The notes under the pieces: model-generated | The model's database searches: none | The model's input: only the letters and a program-made list of their open reading frames with translations | Told to the model about the DNA's origin: nothing | Position numbers and translations under genes: made by a program | Assembly (NCBI RefSeq): GCF_034521915.1 | Contig: NZ_JAXHLU010000001.1 | Location: 124,001 to 188,000, forward strand | Source of the DNA: Fodinibius sp034521915 | Lineage (GTDB): Bacteria; Bacteroidota; Rhodothermia; Balneolales; Balneolaceae | Reading direction: 5' to 3' | Length of the DNA: 64,000 bases | Shown: one piece after another, positions 18,810 to 26,439 of the stretch | How positions within the stretch are numbered: position 1 is the first letter of the stretch | How the letters are laid out: every line of letters starts with the position of its first letter

Positions 18810-19289
18810 ATGTTCACTTTTATTTTAAGCTTATTGATTTCAGCAGGATTTTATAAGCTCTTAGAACACTTCTTTAGCAAAGAAAAAGATAGTATTAACA
18901 AAACGTTGGGATCGTTGGCTTTCTTTTTCTTCTTAACTATTTACTACGGTTCCGGCTATTTTGGGTTTAAAATACCTGGCTCAGTATTTGAGAGAAATGA
19001 ATACAAAGCAGTCGTAGAATTAAAAGTCAAAAATGAAAACTCGATCCGACTTATTGATGGCAAGATCCAAAAATCTATTTTCAAAGGAAGAGAACAAAGT
19101 TACAGCCAATATTATCTACTTTACTTAGAACTTCCATCTGGTCAGAAAAAATACTTTACAGAAAACAATCAATTACTCGGGAAAGCTTTGGAACTTGAAA
19201 GCTATGTAAATTTGGAAGATGACTCAGGGGATAACTGGAGTATTTGCTTACAACCTCTTTTGCCCTACTATTTATGGATGAACAGGTAA
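18810..19289 (+). CDS. Small membrane-anchored protein of unknown function (cassette gene)
   Basis: Not recognised. From ATG 18810 it is 159 residues, with a hydrophobic helix at 3-17 (TFILSLLISAGFYKLL) and a second at about 33-55 (GSLAFFFFLTIYYGSGYFGF), then a soluble domain of mixed strands. An in-frame GTG at 18789 lies inside the cassette core site and is less likely as a start. The gene fills one integron-like cassette between the core at 18784 and the attC-like site at 19296-19417. Confidence 0.6.
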   Translation: MFTFILSLLISAGFYKLLEHFFSKEKDSINKTLGSLAFFFFLTIYYGSGYFGFKIPGSVFERNEYKAVVELKVKNENSIRLIDGKIQKSIFKGREQSYSQYYLLYLELPSGQKKYFTENNQLLGKALELESYVNLEDDSGDNWSICLQPLLPYYLWMNR

Positions 19290-19295
19290 ATTAAC

Positions 19296-19417
19296 AACTA
19301 AACAGTGTCATCAAGTGAATGTCCTCACCTATTCTTGCCCGCTTCCTTTCCATTAGTTAACCTTCAGTTTATAAACAATTTCAACACGTTGGTTCCTTCA
19401 GCTTATGCGCAATGTCA
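19296..19417 (+). repeat. attC-like site (diverged)
   Basis: The left part TTAACAACTAAA complements the start of the preceding cassette. The centre and right (CTTCCTTTCCATTAGTTAA, TTATGCGCAATGTC) match the attC at 23225-23354 block by block. The final GTTRRRY core has decayed to GTCATAA. Confidence 0.6.
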
Positions 19418-19443
19418 TAATAGATATTTAAATATTCATCATT

Positions 19444-20355
19444 ATGGAATACAATTATCAATACATAAAAAACCTAATCGCTCATAAAGAAGAGGAATCT
19501 TTAAAGCTGGAGTTCAAAAACACAGAAGCACTCAAGAACAAAAAGGAAATGGCTAAAGATGTATCTGCGATGGCTAATTCAGCGGGAGGAATTATTGTTT
19601 ATGGGATAAATGAAGTTGACCACAAAGCGGACAATTTATCTACTATTGATGGCAATAAATACAACAAAGAGTGGTTTGAAAATGTGTTGGTATCAAACAT
19701 TCATCGCCCAATTAAAGATCTCAAAATTCATCCCATTAGATTGGAAGGAAAAATCTCAAAATCTATTTATGTGATTGAAATTCCTGAAAGCGAAGACACT
19801 CCACATATGGCTTCTAATAACAGATATTATAGAAGGCATAATTTCCAATGTATTCCTATGGATGAATACGAAGTCAGGGCATTATATTTTAAAAATAAAA
19901 CGCCTGACCTCTACATCTCATCAATGACAAATAAAACATCTGTCGAAATTGAAGAACATCACGGTCGAAAAATAGCCTTTAGTAAACCGAGCTTCCAGAT
20001 ATATAATGAAGGAAATGGTATTTCTTTAAATCACAAGATTGTTATTGAGATGAATGAATTAGATAAATATACCATCTCTGTAGATGCATTGAGAAGTAAA
20101 ACCTCATTATCTCAATCATTAAATGAAGATAAGAGTCGGATAATATCTATTTATGACAAAACACCAATATTTCCAGAAGAACTAACAAGCATTGGTGATT
20201 TTAAATTTGGTTATTTGTTTGATGAAATCAGTAAAGAAAAAGAGACAGATGAGAAAAAAATAAAGGTCAAAATTTTACATGAAACTGGTGTAGATTCAAT
20301 GAATCTGAGTTTATATGACTTTTACAGGAATACAGACATTGAAAAATACATATAG
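19444..20355 (+). CDS. AlbA_2 (Schlafen-like) domain protein
   Basis: 303 residues. The first about 145 form an AlbA_2/Schlafen-type domain: EEESLKLEFKNTEALKNKKE, DVSAMANSAGGIIVYGINE and a later YYRRHNFQCIPMDEYEVRAL. This domain is linked to nucleic-acid binding or, in Schlafens, RNA cleavage. Residues 150-300 are a beta-rich region not recognised. Such genes are frequent in bacterial defence islands and as lone accessory genes; a defence role here is inference. It occupies its own cassette position. Confidence 0.78.
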   Translation: MEYNYQYIKNLIAHKEEESLKLEFKNTEALKNKKEMAKDVSAMANSAGGIIVYGINEVDHKADNLSTIDGNKYNKEWFENVLVSNIHRPIKDLKIHPIRLEGKISKSIYVIEIPESEDTPHMASNNRYYRRHNFQCIPMDEYEVRALYFKNKTPDLYISSMTNKTSVEIEEHHGRKIAFSKPSFQIYNEGNGISLNHKIVIEMNELDKYTISVDALRSKTSLSQSLNEDKSRIISIYDKTPIFPEELTSIGDFKFGYLFDEISKEKETDEKKIKVKILHETGVDSMNLSLYDFYRNTDIEKYI

Positions 20356-20617
20356 TCACGCATTAAGCAGGATGCCCCCACATTCTCTTACTTTATCTTG
20401 CGAGACTCGCAATTAAGCTTTATCAATAGTTACTATCGAACATAAGTCAAAGCTTGTGAGGAGTTAGAGCGCTTGAAATTTTGCGGTTAAAGCGCTTCAA
20501 CCTCTTAATGCACAGTTAGCAGACCCCTATTTATAACTGCTTCTATGAAGGAACTTTTTTAGCAGTATCACCATCCTCAACAACATTGATCCATCCAATA
20601 TTATACTTGTCACATAT
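20356..20617. repeat. Long attC-like site and 215-bp dispersed repeat, copy 1
   Basis: The left end CACGCATTAAGCAGGATGCC matches the left arm of clear attC sites. Then come the palindrome TTGCGAGACTCGCAA (20398-20412), a hairpin (GTTAGAGCGCTT with AAGCGCTTCAAC) and the core-like GTTAGCAGACC near 20517. From 20395 on it aligns with 22136-22350. The 20356-20710 gap holds no gene besides. Confidence 0.65.
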
Positions 20618-20710
20618 CTTAACCAGTTGGCAAGAGTACACCGATTTTATATTTGGCCTCAAAATTAGTACAATCGTTAGTAAATAAACTTTATGCTAAG
20701 ACATTGATCA

Positions 20711-21157
20711 ATGAGAGAAGGAAAGCATATCTTCTTAGGATTTCTAATTTTATTTATTAGCGTAAGCTGCGGAAAAGATTACAAAGTTATTGAAAAGTTT
20801 CCTGAAAGTATGCAAGGAGTCTGGAAACAAGAGTATGAAGATATTTATTGGAAAATTAACTCTAATAAAATATATCTAATAGATAAAACTACTGAGGACA
20901 CAGACACCACAGTTATTAATACTGATGAGATCAGACGGACAGGTAGAGCAAATTGTAAAGACTGTGCTAATTGGGGAATAGAAATCGTAATTCAAGATGG
21001 ATCAAAAAGCTGGCGAAATTTCTATTTAGATAACTATAATGAGCTAAAGAAAAATTTTGATGAACTCTTAGTAATCCCATCTATGAAAAGTTCACACGAC
21101 AATCAGAGAACTTATTTCAGTAAAATGAGATTAAATAGGATTTACAATCCAAATTAA
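20711..21157 (+). CDS. Small lipoprotein of unknown function
   Basis: 148 residues with a signal peptide and lipobox (FISVSC, Cys about residue 17), so a likely membrane-anchored lipoprotein. The mature part is polar with a Cys pair (NCKDC, about 76-80), which might bind a metal or form a disulfide. No family recognised. It is preceded by a cassette-core-like motif at about 20517 and lies in the island's run of small plus-strand genes. Confidence 0.6.
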   Translation: MREGKHIFLGFLILFISVSCGKDYKVIEKFPESMQGVWKQEYEDIYWKINSNKIYLIDKTTEDTDTTVINTDEIRRTGRANCKDCANWGIEIVIQDGSKSWRNFYLDNYNELKKNFDELLVIPSMKSSHDNQRTYFSKMRLNRIYNPN

Positions 21158-21262
21158 ATTTTTAGCTACGGCCGAAATATGAAAAATAAAATAGAGCTAC
21201 AAAACAAAAGATTGGATTTAAATACGATAAATAATTTCCATCAACACTAATAAAAACATTTC

Positions 21263-21589
21263 ATGTTCCGCATTATTTTAGGAACTATCGTGTTAAGTTC
21301 CGCCGCTATAAATTTGGTTAATCAGTTTTCAATCAAGCGTTGGATGATGACCCTAATCCTAATTGGTCTTGCTGGGTTATTATATTTTATCAATGTTTTT
21401 TTAATAAAATACTACATCAAAAAGAATGCACCCACATTATGGAATAAAAAAGAAAGTATTTCAGGTATACAAAATTGGGAATTAACAGCTAATACTGGAG
21501 TCGTTCCGAATTGGGTTTCGTGGTTAGGGATTTTATCTATATCAGCTTTAATAACTGCAATCGTACTTTGGGTTATTGCTTTGCTATAA
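21263..21589 (+). CDS. Small two- to three-helix membrane protein
   Basis: Not recognised. 108 residues with hydrophobic stretches at about 2-17, 27-47 (WMMTLILIGLAGLLYFINVFLI) and 86-108 (WLGILSISALITAIVLWVIALL). A short polar loop contains a Trp-rich turn. It is flanked by AT-rich spacers without a clear attC, and might share a cassette with the preceding lipoprotein. Confidence 0.5.
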   Translation: MFRIILGTIVLSSAAINLVNQFSIKRWMMTLILIGLAGLLYFINVFLIKYYIKKNAPTLWNKKESISGIQNWELTANTGVVPNWVSWLGILSISALITAIVLWVIALL

Positions 21590-21785
21590 AAAGATGCCAC
21601 ATAAACTCCGCATAATAAGCACCTTACACTTTCTTATTATCTGCTGCTACTGGCTTTTGAACTCTTCCTTCATTACTTAGTAATTCAATATTTAGTCGTA
21701 CCTCTGTCATCAAGGTCATAGGTTATTTGCAAAATAAGCTGAAAAAAACTCGCTATTTGGTATTTAAAATCATTAAGAATCAGTT

Positions 21786-22085
21786 ATGGAACGAAATTGG
21801 ATTGATAAATACTTCTGGCAATTTATCATTATCACAAGCATAGTAATTACTGTAATCATAAATCTCATCAAAGGTTTTCCAGTAACCACCTATCCTGAAG
21901 AACCATATTTTCAGATGCTTGGAAATATTGGAGTAATCTTACTATTCCCCTACATGATTATGATTCCTTATCTAATATACCAGAAAATGAAAACAGGCAA
22001 GATACCGCAAGAAAAATTTCACAACTGGTACTTTGGCATCTGGTCCACATTTATTGTCTTTTGGATAATCGGAACACTTAATTGA
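21786..22085 (+). CDS. Small three-helix membrane protein
   Basis: Not recognised. 99 residues, with hydrophobic segments at about 8-28 (YFWQFIIITSIVITVIINLI), 42-62 (MLGNIGVILLFPYMIMIPYL) and 79-98 (WYFGIWSTFIVFWIIGTL). It resembles many orphan membrane proteins in cassette arrays. A diverged attC-like repeat begins about 50 bases after its stop. Confidence 0.5.
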   Translation: MERNWIDKYFWQFIIITSIVITVIINLIKGFPVTTYPEEPYFQMLGNIGVILLFPYMIMIPYLIYQKMKTGKIPQEKFHNWYFGIWSTFIVFWIIGTLN

Positions 22086-22135
22086 TATGCAATTTTTATT
22101 ATATCAGTTACCACTTATAAAATTTAGCTGGTAAA

Positions 22136-22350
22136 ATTGCGAACCTCGCAATCCAACTTATGCAGTGGCTATTTATAAAGTTAAATCAAAGATTGTGAGG
22201 AGTTAGAGCGCCTGAAATTTTGCGGTTAAGACGCTTCAACCTCTTAGTACATAGTTTGCGACCCCTCTTTTAACTGCTTTTAGAATGGGGAATTTCCTGA
22301 GCGCTTGCCCCACTTCTTCCAACACCTTGATCTATTGAACTACTTTAGCT
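22136..22350. repeat. 215-bp dispersed repeat, copy 2
   Basis: It aligns with 20395-20610: palindrome TTGCGAACCTCGCAA (22137-22151), then GTGAGGAGTTAGAGCGC, the hairpin around TTTTGCGGTTAA, CAACCTCTTAGTAC and the shared ACCCCTCTTTTAACTGCTT leader. It lies in the 22086-22528 gap, which has no gene; a cassette-core GTTAGCA at 22495 ends it. Confidence 0.65.
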
Positions 22351-22495
22351 TTGAATGAAAACAAATATAAATGGATATTATCTGTACATATTATTCATTT
22401 TGAAAATCCACTTTTGAATCCCTGAAGTTTCTCCCAGTTGTTTTAATGATACACATCATATATTATGAAAATTGATTGATATGAATAAACATAGG

Positions 22496-23348
22496 TTAGC
22501 AAGCCTCTAAAAATTGAACCTCATTAAGATGATGAAATCCAGATATTTTTTACTCACTCTTTCACTTTGTACTATTCTATTTTGCTCATGTTCGAAAAGC
22601 GATGATCCAACAATAGCTATTGAAGGTGTTGTTGAAGATGCGCAAGGAAATCGAATTTCAAACGCAAAAATTGCTTTGACATATCATCTTTCTGGTTCCA
22701 ATCCTGATACAGCTTCTAATGACGGGGTAGGCATCCAATTCCAAGTAGCGTCTGAGCAAAATGTGACCCTGAGAATTAAAGACAGCTCTGACGATTTAGT
22801 AACTACGTTAATTGACGAAATTAAACCTGAAGGTATTTATCGCTATTCTTGGAGTCTGAGGAATGATGAAAACCAGTTTATTACAAGTGGAATCTATACC
22901 TATGAGATAATATTTGGTAATAGTGACAATTTTGAGAAGAAATTGTTTTTAAATATCGGTCACTACGATGCCTATTCTTTTGAAGAGGTTTCATATTTAG
23001 CCAGAACTGATGAAAATGGTCGATTCAAAATCAATAAAAAAGATCTGGTTTTCGACAATCCCTCACTTGATGAGCTTTCTTTAGAAGGCAATCTTAGTAA
23101 TCAGCTCACGATATGGGCAATTGACTCTGAAATGGGTGTTGCGTCAAATTCGGATGTATTTTACGATGTTCAGAGTTCGGAAATCCAACAAACAAATATC
23201 ACCTATTAATCCAATGGTCCGGCTTGCTAACCCGCGCATTAACGCGGACAGGCCTCGCCATTCCTTTGCCTTCCTTTCATTTATTAGTTAATGTTTCGTT
23301 TTAAAACTAATTCAACGTTCCGGCGCCTGCCGGTTATGCGCAATGTCG
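22496..23348 (+). mobile_element. Integron-like gene cassette (lipoprotein)
   Basis: The cassette starts just after G of GTTAGCA (22495-22501) and ends at the G of GTTAGCC (23348). GGCTTGCTAACC at the left of its attC (23221-23232) is the exact reverse complement of GGTTAGCAAGCC at its own start (22494-22505). This is the relation expected for one attC split by insertion. Confidence 0.75.
22529..23209 (+). CDS. Lipoprotein with Ig-like/FlgD-like repeats (cassette gene)
   Basis: From ATG 22529 it has 226 residues. The signal peptide ends in a lipobox (ILFCSC). The mature part starts with a carboxypeptidase-regulatory-like strand set (IEGVVEDAQGNRISNAKIAL). It continues with a FlgD/T9SS-tail-like Ig segment (VTLRIKDSSDDLVTTLIDE, GIYRYSWSLRNDENQFITSGIYTYEI), probably a surface beta-sandwich. 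A TTG upstream (22514) is a less likely start. It is the sole gene of a well-defined cassette, 22496-23348. Confidence 0.7.
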   Translation: MMKSRYFLLTLSLCTILFCSCSKSDDPTIAIEGVVEDAQGNRISNAKIALTYHLSGSNPDTASNDGVGIQFQVASEQNVTLRIKDSSDDLVTTLIDEIKPEGIYRYSWSLRNDENQFITSGIYTYEIIFGNSDNFEKKLFLNIGHYDAYSFEEVSYLARTDENGRFKINKKDLVFDNPSLDELSLEGNLSNQLTIWAIDSEMGVASNSDVFYDVQSSEIQQTNITY

Positions 23349-23354
23349 TTAGCC
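23225..23354 (+). repeat. attC site, about 130 bases
   Basis: Left core TGCTAAC and right core GTTAGCC. The inner arms are imperfectly complementary: GCGCATTAAC with GTTATGCGC, and CGGACAGGCCTCGCC with GGCGCCTGCCG. The left arm has extra unpaired bases, the usual source of attC strand specificity. Size is comparable to Vibrio-type attC sites. Confidence 0.75.
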
Positions 23355-23382
23355 GTACAACAACGTAAACTAAATTTTAAAT

Positions 23383-24396
23383 ATGTCATTTCATCTGAGA
23401 GTACTCTTATTAACAGTTGCTTCCCTCTTTTTCATTACAATAAATACATTTGGCCAGTCTCAACAAAGCTTCGTTGACTCTACATTTTCAGCATACATGG
23501 ATAGTGCCAGTGTAGATCTAAGAGAACATAGTTATTCAGACAGCCTCCAAAAGAAATATTCTGACGAGTTCTATCAATATTTTGTACAACATTCAAACAC
23601 AGAAACAGGTCGGCAAGCCTTATGGAGGGCATTTCTATTATGGGGCAATTTGGGAGAAGCTAAAAAAATGGATAAGGCGATGACTCAACTTGACTATGAT
23701 TCAAAAATCTGGCGTCAAATTATTATTCCGATAAGTAATGGATATCACCTTAGCGATCAAAAAACAAGGAAGGATTATATTGACCTTCTTGAAAAACTTA
23801 AGACCAATTTAGTTGACCCCGAAAGTAAGTCTGAAGTACTTTTTGCTTTGGCTCGACACTACAACACCAAAAATAACAATAAGAAGGTTATAGAGCTGGC
23901 CAGAGAAATGATCGAAATTAACGCCAACGATTTCTATGTGGAAAAAGCATTAGGTTTTCAACATGAAGCAGAATCATTAGGTATTGGAGTTCAGGCTCCA
24001 AATTTCAGGGCAAAAACCATTCAGGGAAATAAAATCTCGCTTTCTGATCAAAAAGGAAAAATTGTAGTGCTTGAATTCTGGGCAACCTGGTGCGGTCCCT
24101 GTATGCCTGACATTCCACATCTTAAATCAATCAATTCCAATTATTCAGAAAATGATGTTCAAATTATTGGTGTTTCGTTAGATACTGATAGTGAAAAACT
24201 GAATAGGTTTGTAAAAGAGAGAGAAATCAATTGGCCTCAGATTTTGCAATCCCAAAGATGGGACGATGAAATTACTCAGATGTACAATGTTTATGTAATT
24301 CCAAAAAGCTTTGTTATTGGTCGGGATGGCAAGATCGTTGCTAAAAATATACGTGGAGAAGAACTTGAAAAAGAAATTGCTAAGCTTGTTAAATAA
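23383..24396 (+). CDS. TlpA-like thioredoxin-domain protein (cassette gene)
   Basis: 337 residues. A signal peptide is at 1-24 (ends FGQS), then a helical region (25-200) that resembles the extra N-terminal domain of Bacteroidota TlpA/ResA-like proteins. A thioredoxin-like domain follows (about 205-337) with the active site WATWCGPCMPDIP (CxxC about 239-242) and the cis-Pro VIPKSFVI. It should act as a periplasmic thiol-disulfide reductase. The gene lies alone in a cassette whose left core GTCCGGCTAACC complements its own start GTTAGCCGTAC with one mismatch. Confidence 0.88.
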   Translation: MSFHLRVLLLTVASLFFITINTFGQSQQSFVDSTFSAYMDSASVDLREHSYSDSLQKKYSDEFYQYFVQHSNTETGRQALWRAFLLWGNLGEAKKMDKAMTQLDYDSKIWRQIIIPISNGYHLSDQKTRKDYIDLLEKLKTNLVDPESKSEVLFALARHYNTKNNNKKVIELAREMIEINANDFYVEKALGFQHEAESLGIGVQAPNFRAKTIQGNKISLSDQKGKIVVLEFWATWCGPCMPDIPHLKSINSNYSENDVQIIGVSLDTDSEKLNRFVKEREINWPQILQSQRWDDEITQMYNVYVIPKSFVIGRDGKIVAKNIRGEELEKEIAKLVK

Positions 24397-24402
24397 TAAG
24401 TT

Positions 24403-24470
24403 GTCCGGCTAACCCGCGCATTAAGCGGACACGCCTCGCCGTTGGTTTAATCATTGCGAATCTCGCAATT
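24403..24470 (+). repeat. Truncated attC-like site at the end of the array
   Basis: The left half (GGCTAACCCGCGCATTAAG, GGACACGCCTCGCC) closely matches the attC at 23225, but no right half with a GTTRRRY core follows. Instead the palindrome TTGCGAATCTCGCAA (24454-24468) abuts the integrase terminator. The same attC-left-then-palindrome spacing is seen at 20356. Confidence 0.6.
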
Positions 24471-24473
24471 TTG

Positions 24474-24502
24474 AAAAAGCGGGAGCCTAACATGACTCCC
24501 GC
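24474..24502 (-). terminator. Integrase gene terminator
   Basis: Stem GCGGGAG / CTCCCGC with a 10-base loop, followed on the minus strand by TTTTTC. It lies 10 bases past the integrase stop: a standard intrinsic terminator. Confidence 0.8.
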
Positions 24503-24511
24503 CCTATTTCT

Positions 24512-25708
24512 CTACTCATTTGAAGCTATCCTATCACGAAGCTTTTTCATATCAGAACTGATCTTTGCATTTGTGACTCGTGCGTAGTGAGATGTCGACC
24601 GTCTATCACGGTGTCCAAGTAAAATTTGTACCGTTTCTAATGGGATGTCATTATCCAAAGTAACTGATGTTGCAAAAGTATGGCGACCACAGTGAGTCGT
24701 CAGATTCTTTTTGATTTCACAACACTTGGCAATCTCTTTCAGGTATTTATTCATTTTTTGATTTGAGATTACAGGCAGAAAGTCTGGGCACTCTACATAT
24801 TTATCATAGATTTCTTTGGCTTTGCTAAATAAAAGAAGGTGAGCTGGTTCATTCGTTTTAGTTCTGTTTTGTTGTAGCCAGATATCCCCTTCATTGTCTT
24901 TGTAGAAATCAGTCTCCCTATCCAAGCTTGCTAAATCGCTATAGGCAAGGCCAGTGTAACAGCAAAACACAAAACAGTCGCGCACTCGCTCTAACCTCTC
25001 ACAATCACTGAAATCATATTCCTCGATACGTTTCAACTCATCCATTGTAAGATAGGTAGGCGTTTTCTCCTTTTTACTCATATTAAAACCATCGAAAGGA
25101 TCACGTCTGATATAGCCTCTTCTTAGAGCAATGTTAATGATCTTCTTAATGTGTTTCAGATATTTGAAGGTGGTATTGTGGGAAATCTCTTTCTCCATTT
25201 TAAACCAGTGCTCTAAGTCCTCAACAAACTTTAAGTTGAGTTTTGACAAATAGATATCACTCTTATTGTATCTATCATTTAGAAAGCTTTTCGTATGCTT
25301 TAGCATTGTGCAATACTTGGCATAGGTAGCCTCAGCAACCTCTCCCTTATCTGCTAATTCTTCCATTTTTTCGTTGTGTTGATTGAATAATTCAATGAAT
25401 GAAATAGCCTCGTTCTCCCCTTTCATTTCGGACAGAAGACGTTCAAGAGTTACGACATCATGTTGGTTGATCAGAGCATTTTCAGCCTCTCTAACTTGAT
25501 TCTCAATAACACTGAGGGTTTCATTGATAGAGTTAGACTGTGGATGTGAAGAACTTACTCTCTGGGTATCTTGATTCCAGTATTGGCTATCAATTTTCTG
25601 ACCAGTCGAGCGAGTTGACTTTTCTCCCTCAACACTAATGCGAGCATAAATTGTGGAAGAATTATTGCGGGTAAGCAAGTAAAAATAGACGTTACTTTTG
25701 CGTAACAT
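24512..25708 (-). CDS. Tyrosine site-specific integrase of the ssrA island
   Basis: A phage/conjugative-transposon-type tyrosine recombinase. From ATG 25708 it is 398 residues: N-terminal arm-binding domain (RKSNVYFYLL, KSTRSTGQKI), SAM-like core-binding domain (about 105-205) and catalytic domain with HCGRHTFAT (HxxR), LLGHRD and the Tyr nucleophile in TSHYARV. The segment where the first catalytic Arg is expected reads TGLAYSDL, as in many Bacteroidota integrases such as the IntDOT type. An in-frame start at 25762 would translate the arm-site DNA, so 25708 is preferred. It is adjacent to ssrA and should catalyse insertion and excision of the island; it is not an integron integrase by its pattern. 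Confidence 0.92.
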   Translation of the reverse strand: MLRKSNVYFYLLTRNNSSTIYARISVEGEKSTRSTGQKIDSQYWNQDTQRVSSSHPQSNSINETLSVIENQVREAENALINQHDVVTLERLLSEMKGENEAISFIELFNQHNEKMEELADKGEVAEATYAKYCTMLKHTKSFLNDRYNKSDIYLSKLNLKFVEDLEHWFKMEKEISHNTTFKYLKHIKKIINIALRRGYIRRDPFDGFNMSKKEKTPTYLTMDELKRIEEYDFSDCERLERVRDCFVFCCYTGLAYSDLASLDRETDFYKDNEGDIWLQQNRTKTNEPAHLLLFSKAKEIYDKYVECPDFLPVISNQKMNKYLKEIAKCCEIKKNLTTHCGRHTFATSVTLDNDIPLETVQILLGHRDRRSTSHYARVTNAKISSDMKKLRDRIASNE

Positions 25709-25753
25709 GTTCGAGCCTCTGTTAGCTTTATTTGCAATTTGTGTTAAAAGATG

Positions 25754-25770
25754 TGCTAACACATTGCTAA
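25754..25770. other. Arm-type integrase site
   Basis: TGCTAACACATTGCTAA occurs here and, with 1 mismatch, at 12502-12518 and, with more changes, at 15420-15436. Presence inside both ends suggests an integrase arm-binding site. This copy lies just upstream of the integrase start, so it could also regulate the gene. Confidence 0.5.
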
Positions 25771-25871
25771 CAAGTAAGGCTTAAAACTAAGCATGTGGAC
25801 TCCGAAGGAGCCACTTTTTGAGCGTCTAAAGGCCGATTACAGCCTTCAGAACGGTCTCAAAGCGAAAAAAG

Positions 25872-26235
25872 TGGAGGTGCGGGGAATCGAACCCCGGTCC
25901 GAAATGGTATATCGTTCAAGCATCTACATGCTTAGTTGCCGTTTAAAGTTCGCCTGAAGCTTCGCCCGGCAACAGGCAACTTCAGACTAGACTGTTAAAG
26001 TTTTACGCAGGTTCGACAGTCAACGAAACCTACGCTATCCTGTCATAATCGGCGCTCCATTCAGCACTGACAGGCAAGAAGCTGAAGGAACGGCTAAGCT
26101 GCGTTACGCAGCTAAGCTATAAGAATAGTTGTTGTCAACTACATTTAATTGCATGATGATGATTTACGAGTTCATCGCTCAAACTCGGCATGCAGCCTGC
26201 GATTTTACTCACTCCGTCGAATCCATTACACCCCC
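25872..26235 (-). ncRNA. ssrA: tmRNA (transfer-messenger RNA)
   Basis: The 5' end GGGGGTGTAATGGATTCGACGG is replaced here by its key parts: acceptor strand GGGGGTG pairs with CACCTCC at the 3' end, and ATGGATTCGACGG is the conserved tmRNA D-like start. The 3' end has a tRNA-like T-arm (CGGGGTTCGATTCCCCG). The reading frame encodes a tag ending NNYSYSLAA and a stop (TAA); the likely resume codon GAC after TAGTT gives DNNYSYSLAA. The full CCA is not encoded (A then C, then T-run). It rescues stalled ribosomes with SmpB. The island lies immediately at its 3' end, and it has lost its original terminator. Confidence 0.93.
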
Positions 26236-26439
26236 AATAAATCAAAGAACAGCAATCTTTAAAGAACGTTTCTTGTACTCCTCATGTTTCACTTTATATA
26301 ACAAATTAAAGCGAGGTAAAATTCAAACTATTTTACGCCAAAGTCAATGTAACAGATTATAATTATTTCTTATTGATTTCTATTACAAAGTTCGATAATC
26401 TACTTTTAAAAGGTATAACTTGATGGACTTTTTACCGTT

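Larger units (their letters stand above)
12419..25908. mobile_element. Integrative genomic island in the ssrA 3' end
   Basis: The element is bounded by a 38-bp direct repeat (12419-12456 and 25871-25908, one mismatch) that equals the tmRNA T-arm and acceptor 3' end. A tyrosine integrase gene lies just inside the right end next to the intact ssrA. A 17-bp arm-type motif (TGCTAACACATTGCTAA and near copies) occurs inside both ends, at 25754-25770 and 12502-12518. Contents: a Gabija-like pair, an SF2 helicase, small cassette-like genes with attC-like sites, and long non-coding stretches. It looks more AT-rich than the flanks. No conjugation genes are seen, so it is probably non-autonomous for transfer. 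Confidence 0.88.

Noticed and set aside
24512..25708. Integrase as the integron integrase (IntI) of the cassette array
   Set aside because: It faces the ssrA junction, has an arm-binding N-terminus and arm sites at both island ends, and matches Bacteroidota phage/CTn-type integrases; no IntI-specific segment was seen.
12419..25908. CRISPR array among the island's repeats
   Set aside because: Repeat copies are irregularly spaced, of different lengths and carry no unique equal-length spacers; no cas genes are present.
26129..26362. 77-residue plus-strand reading frame
   Set aside because: It lies antisense to the 5' part of tmRNA and has no family signature.
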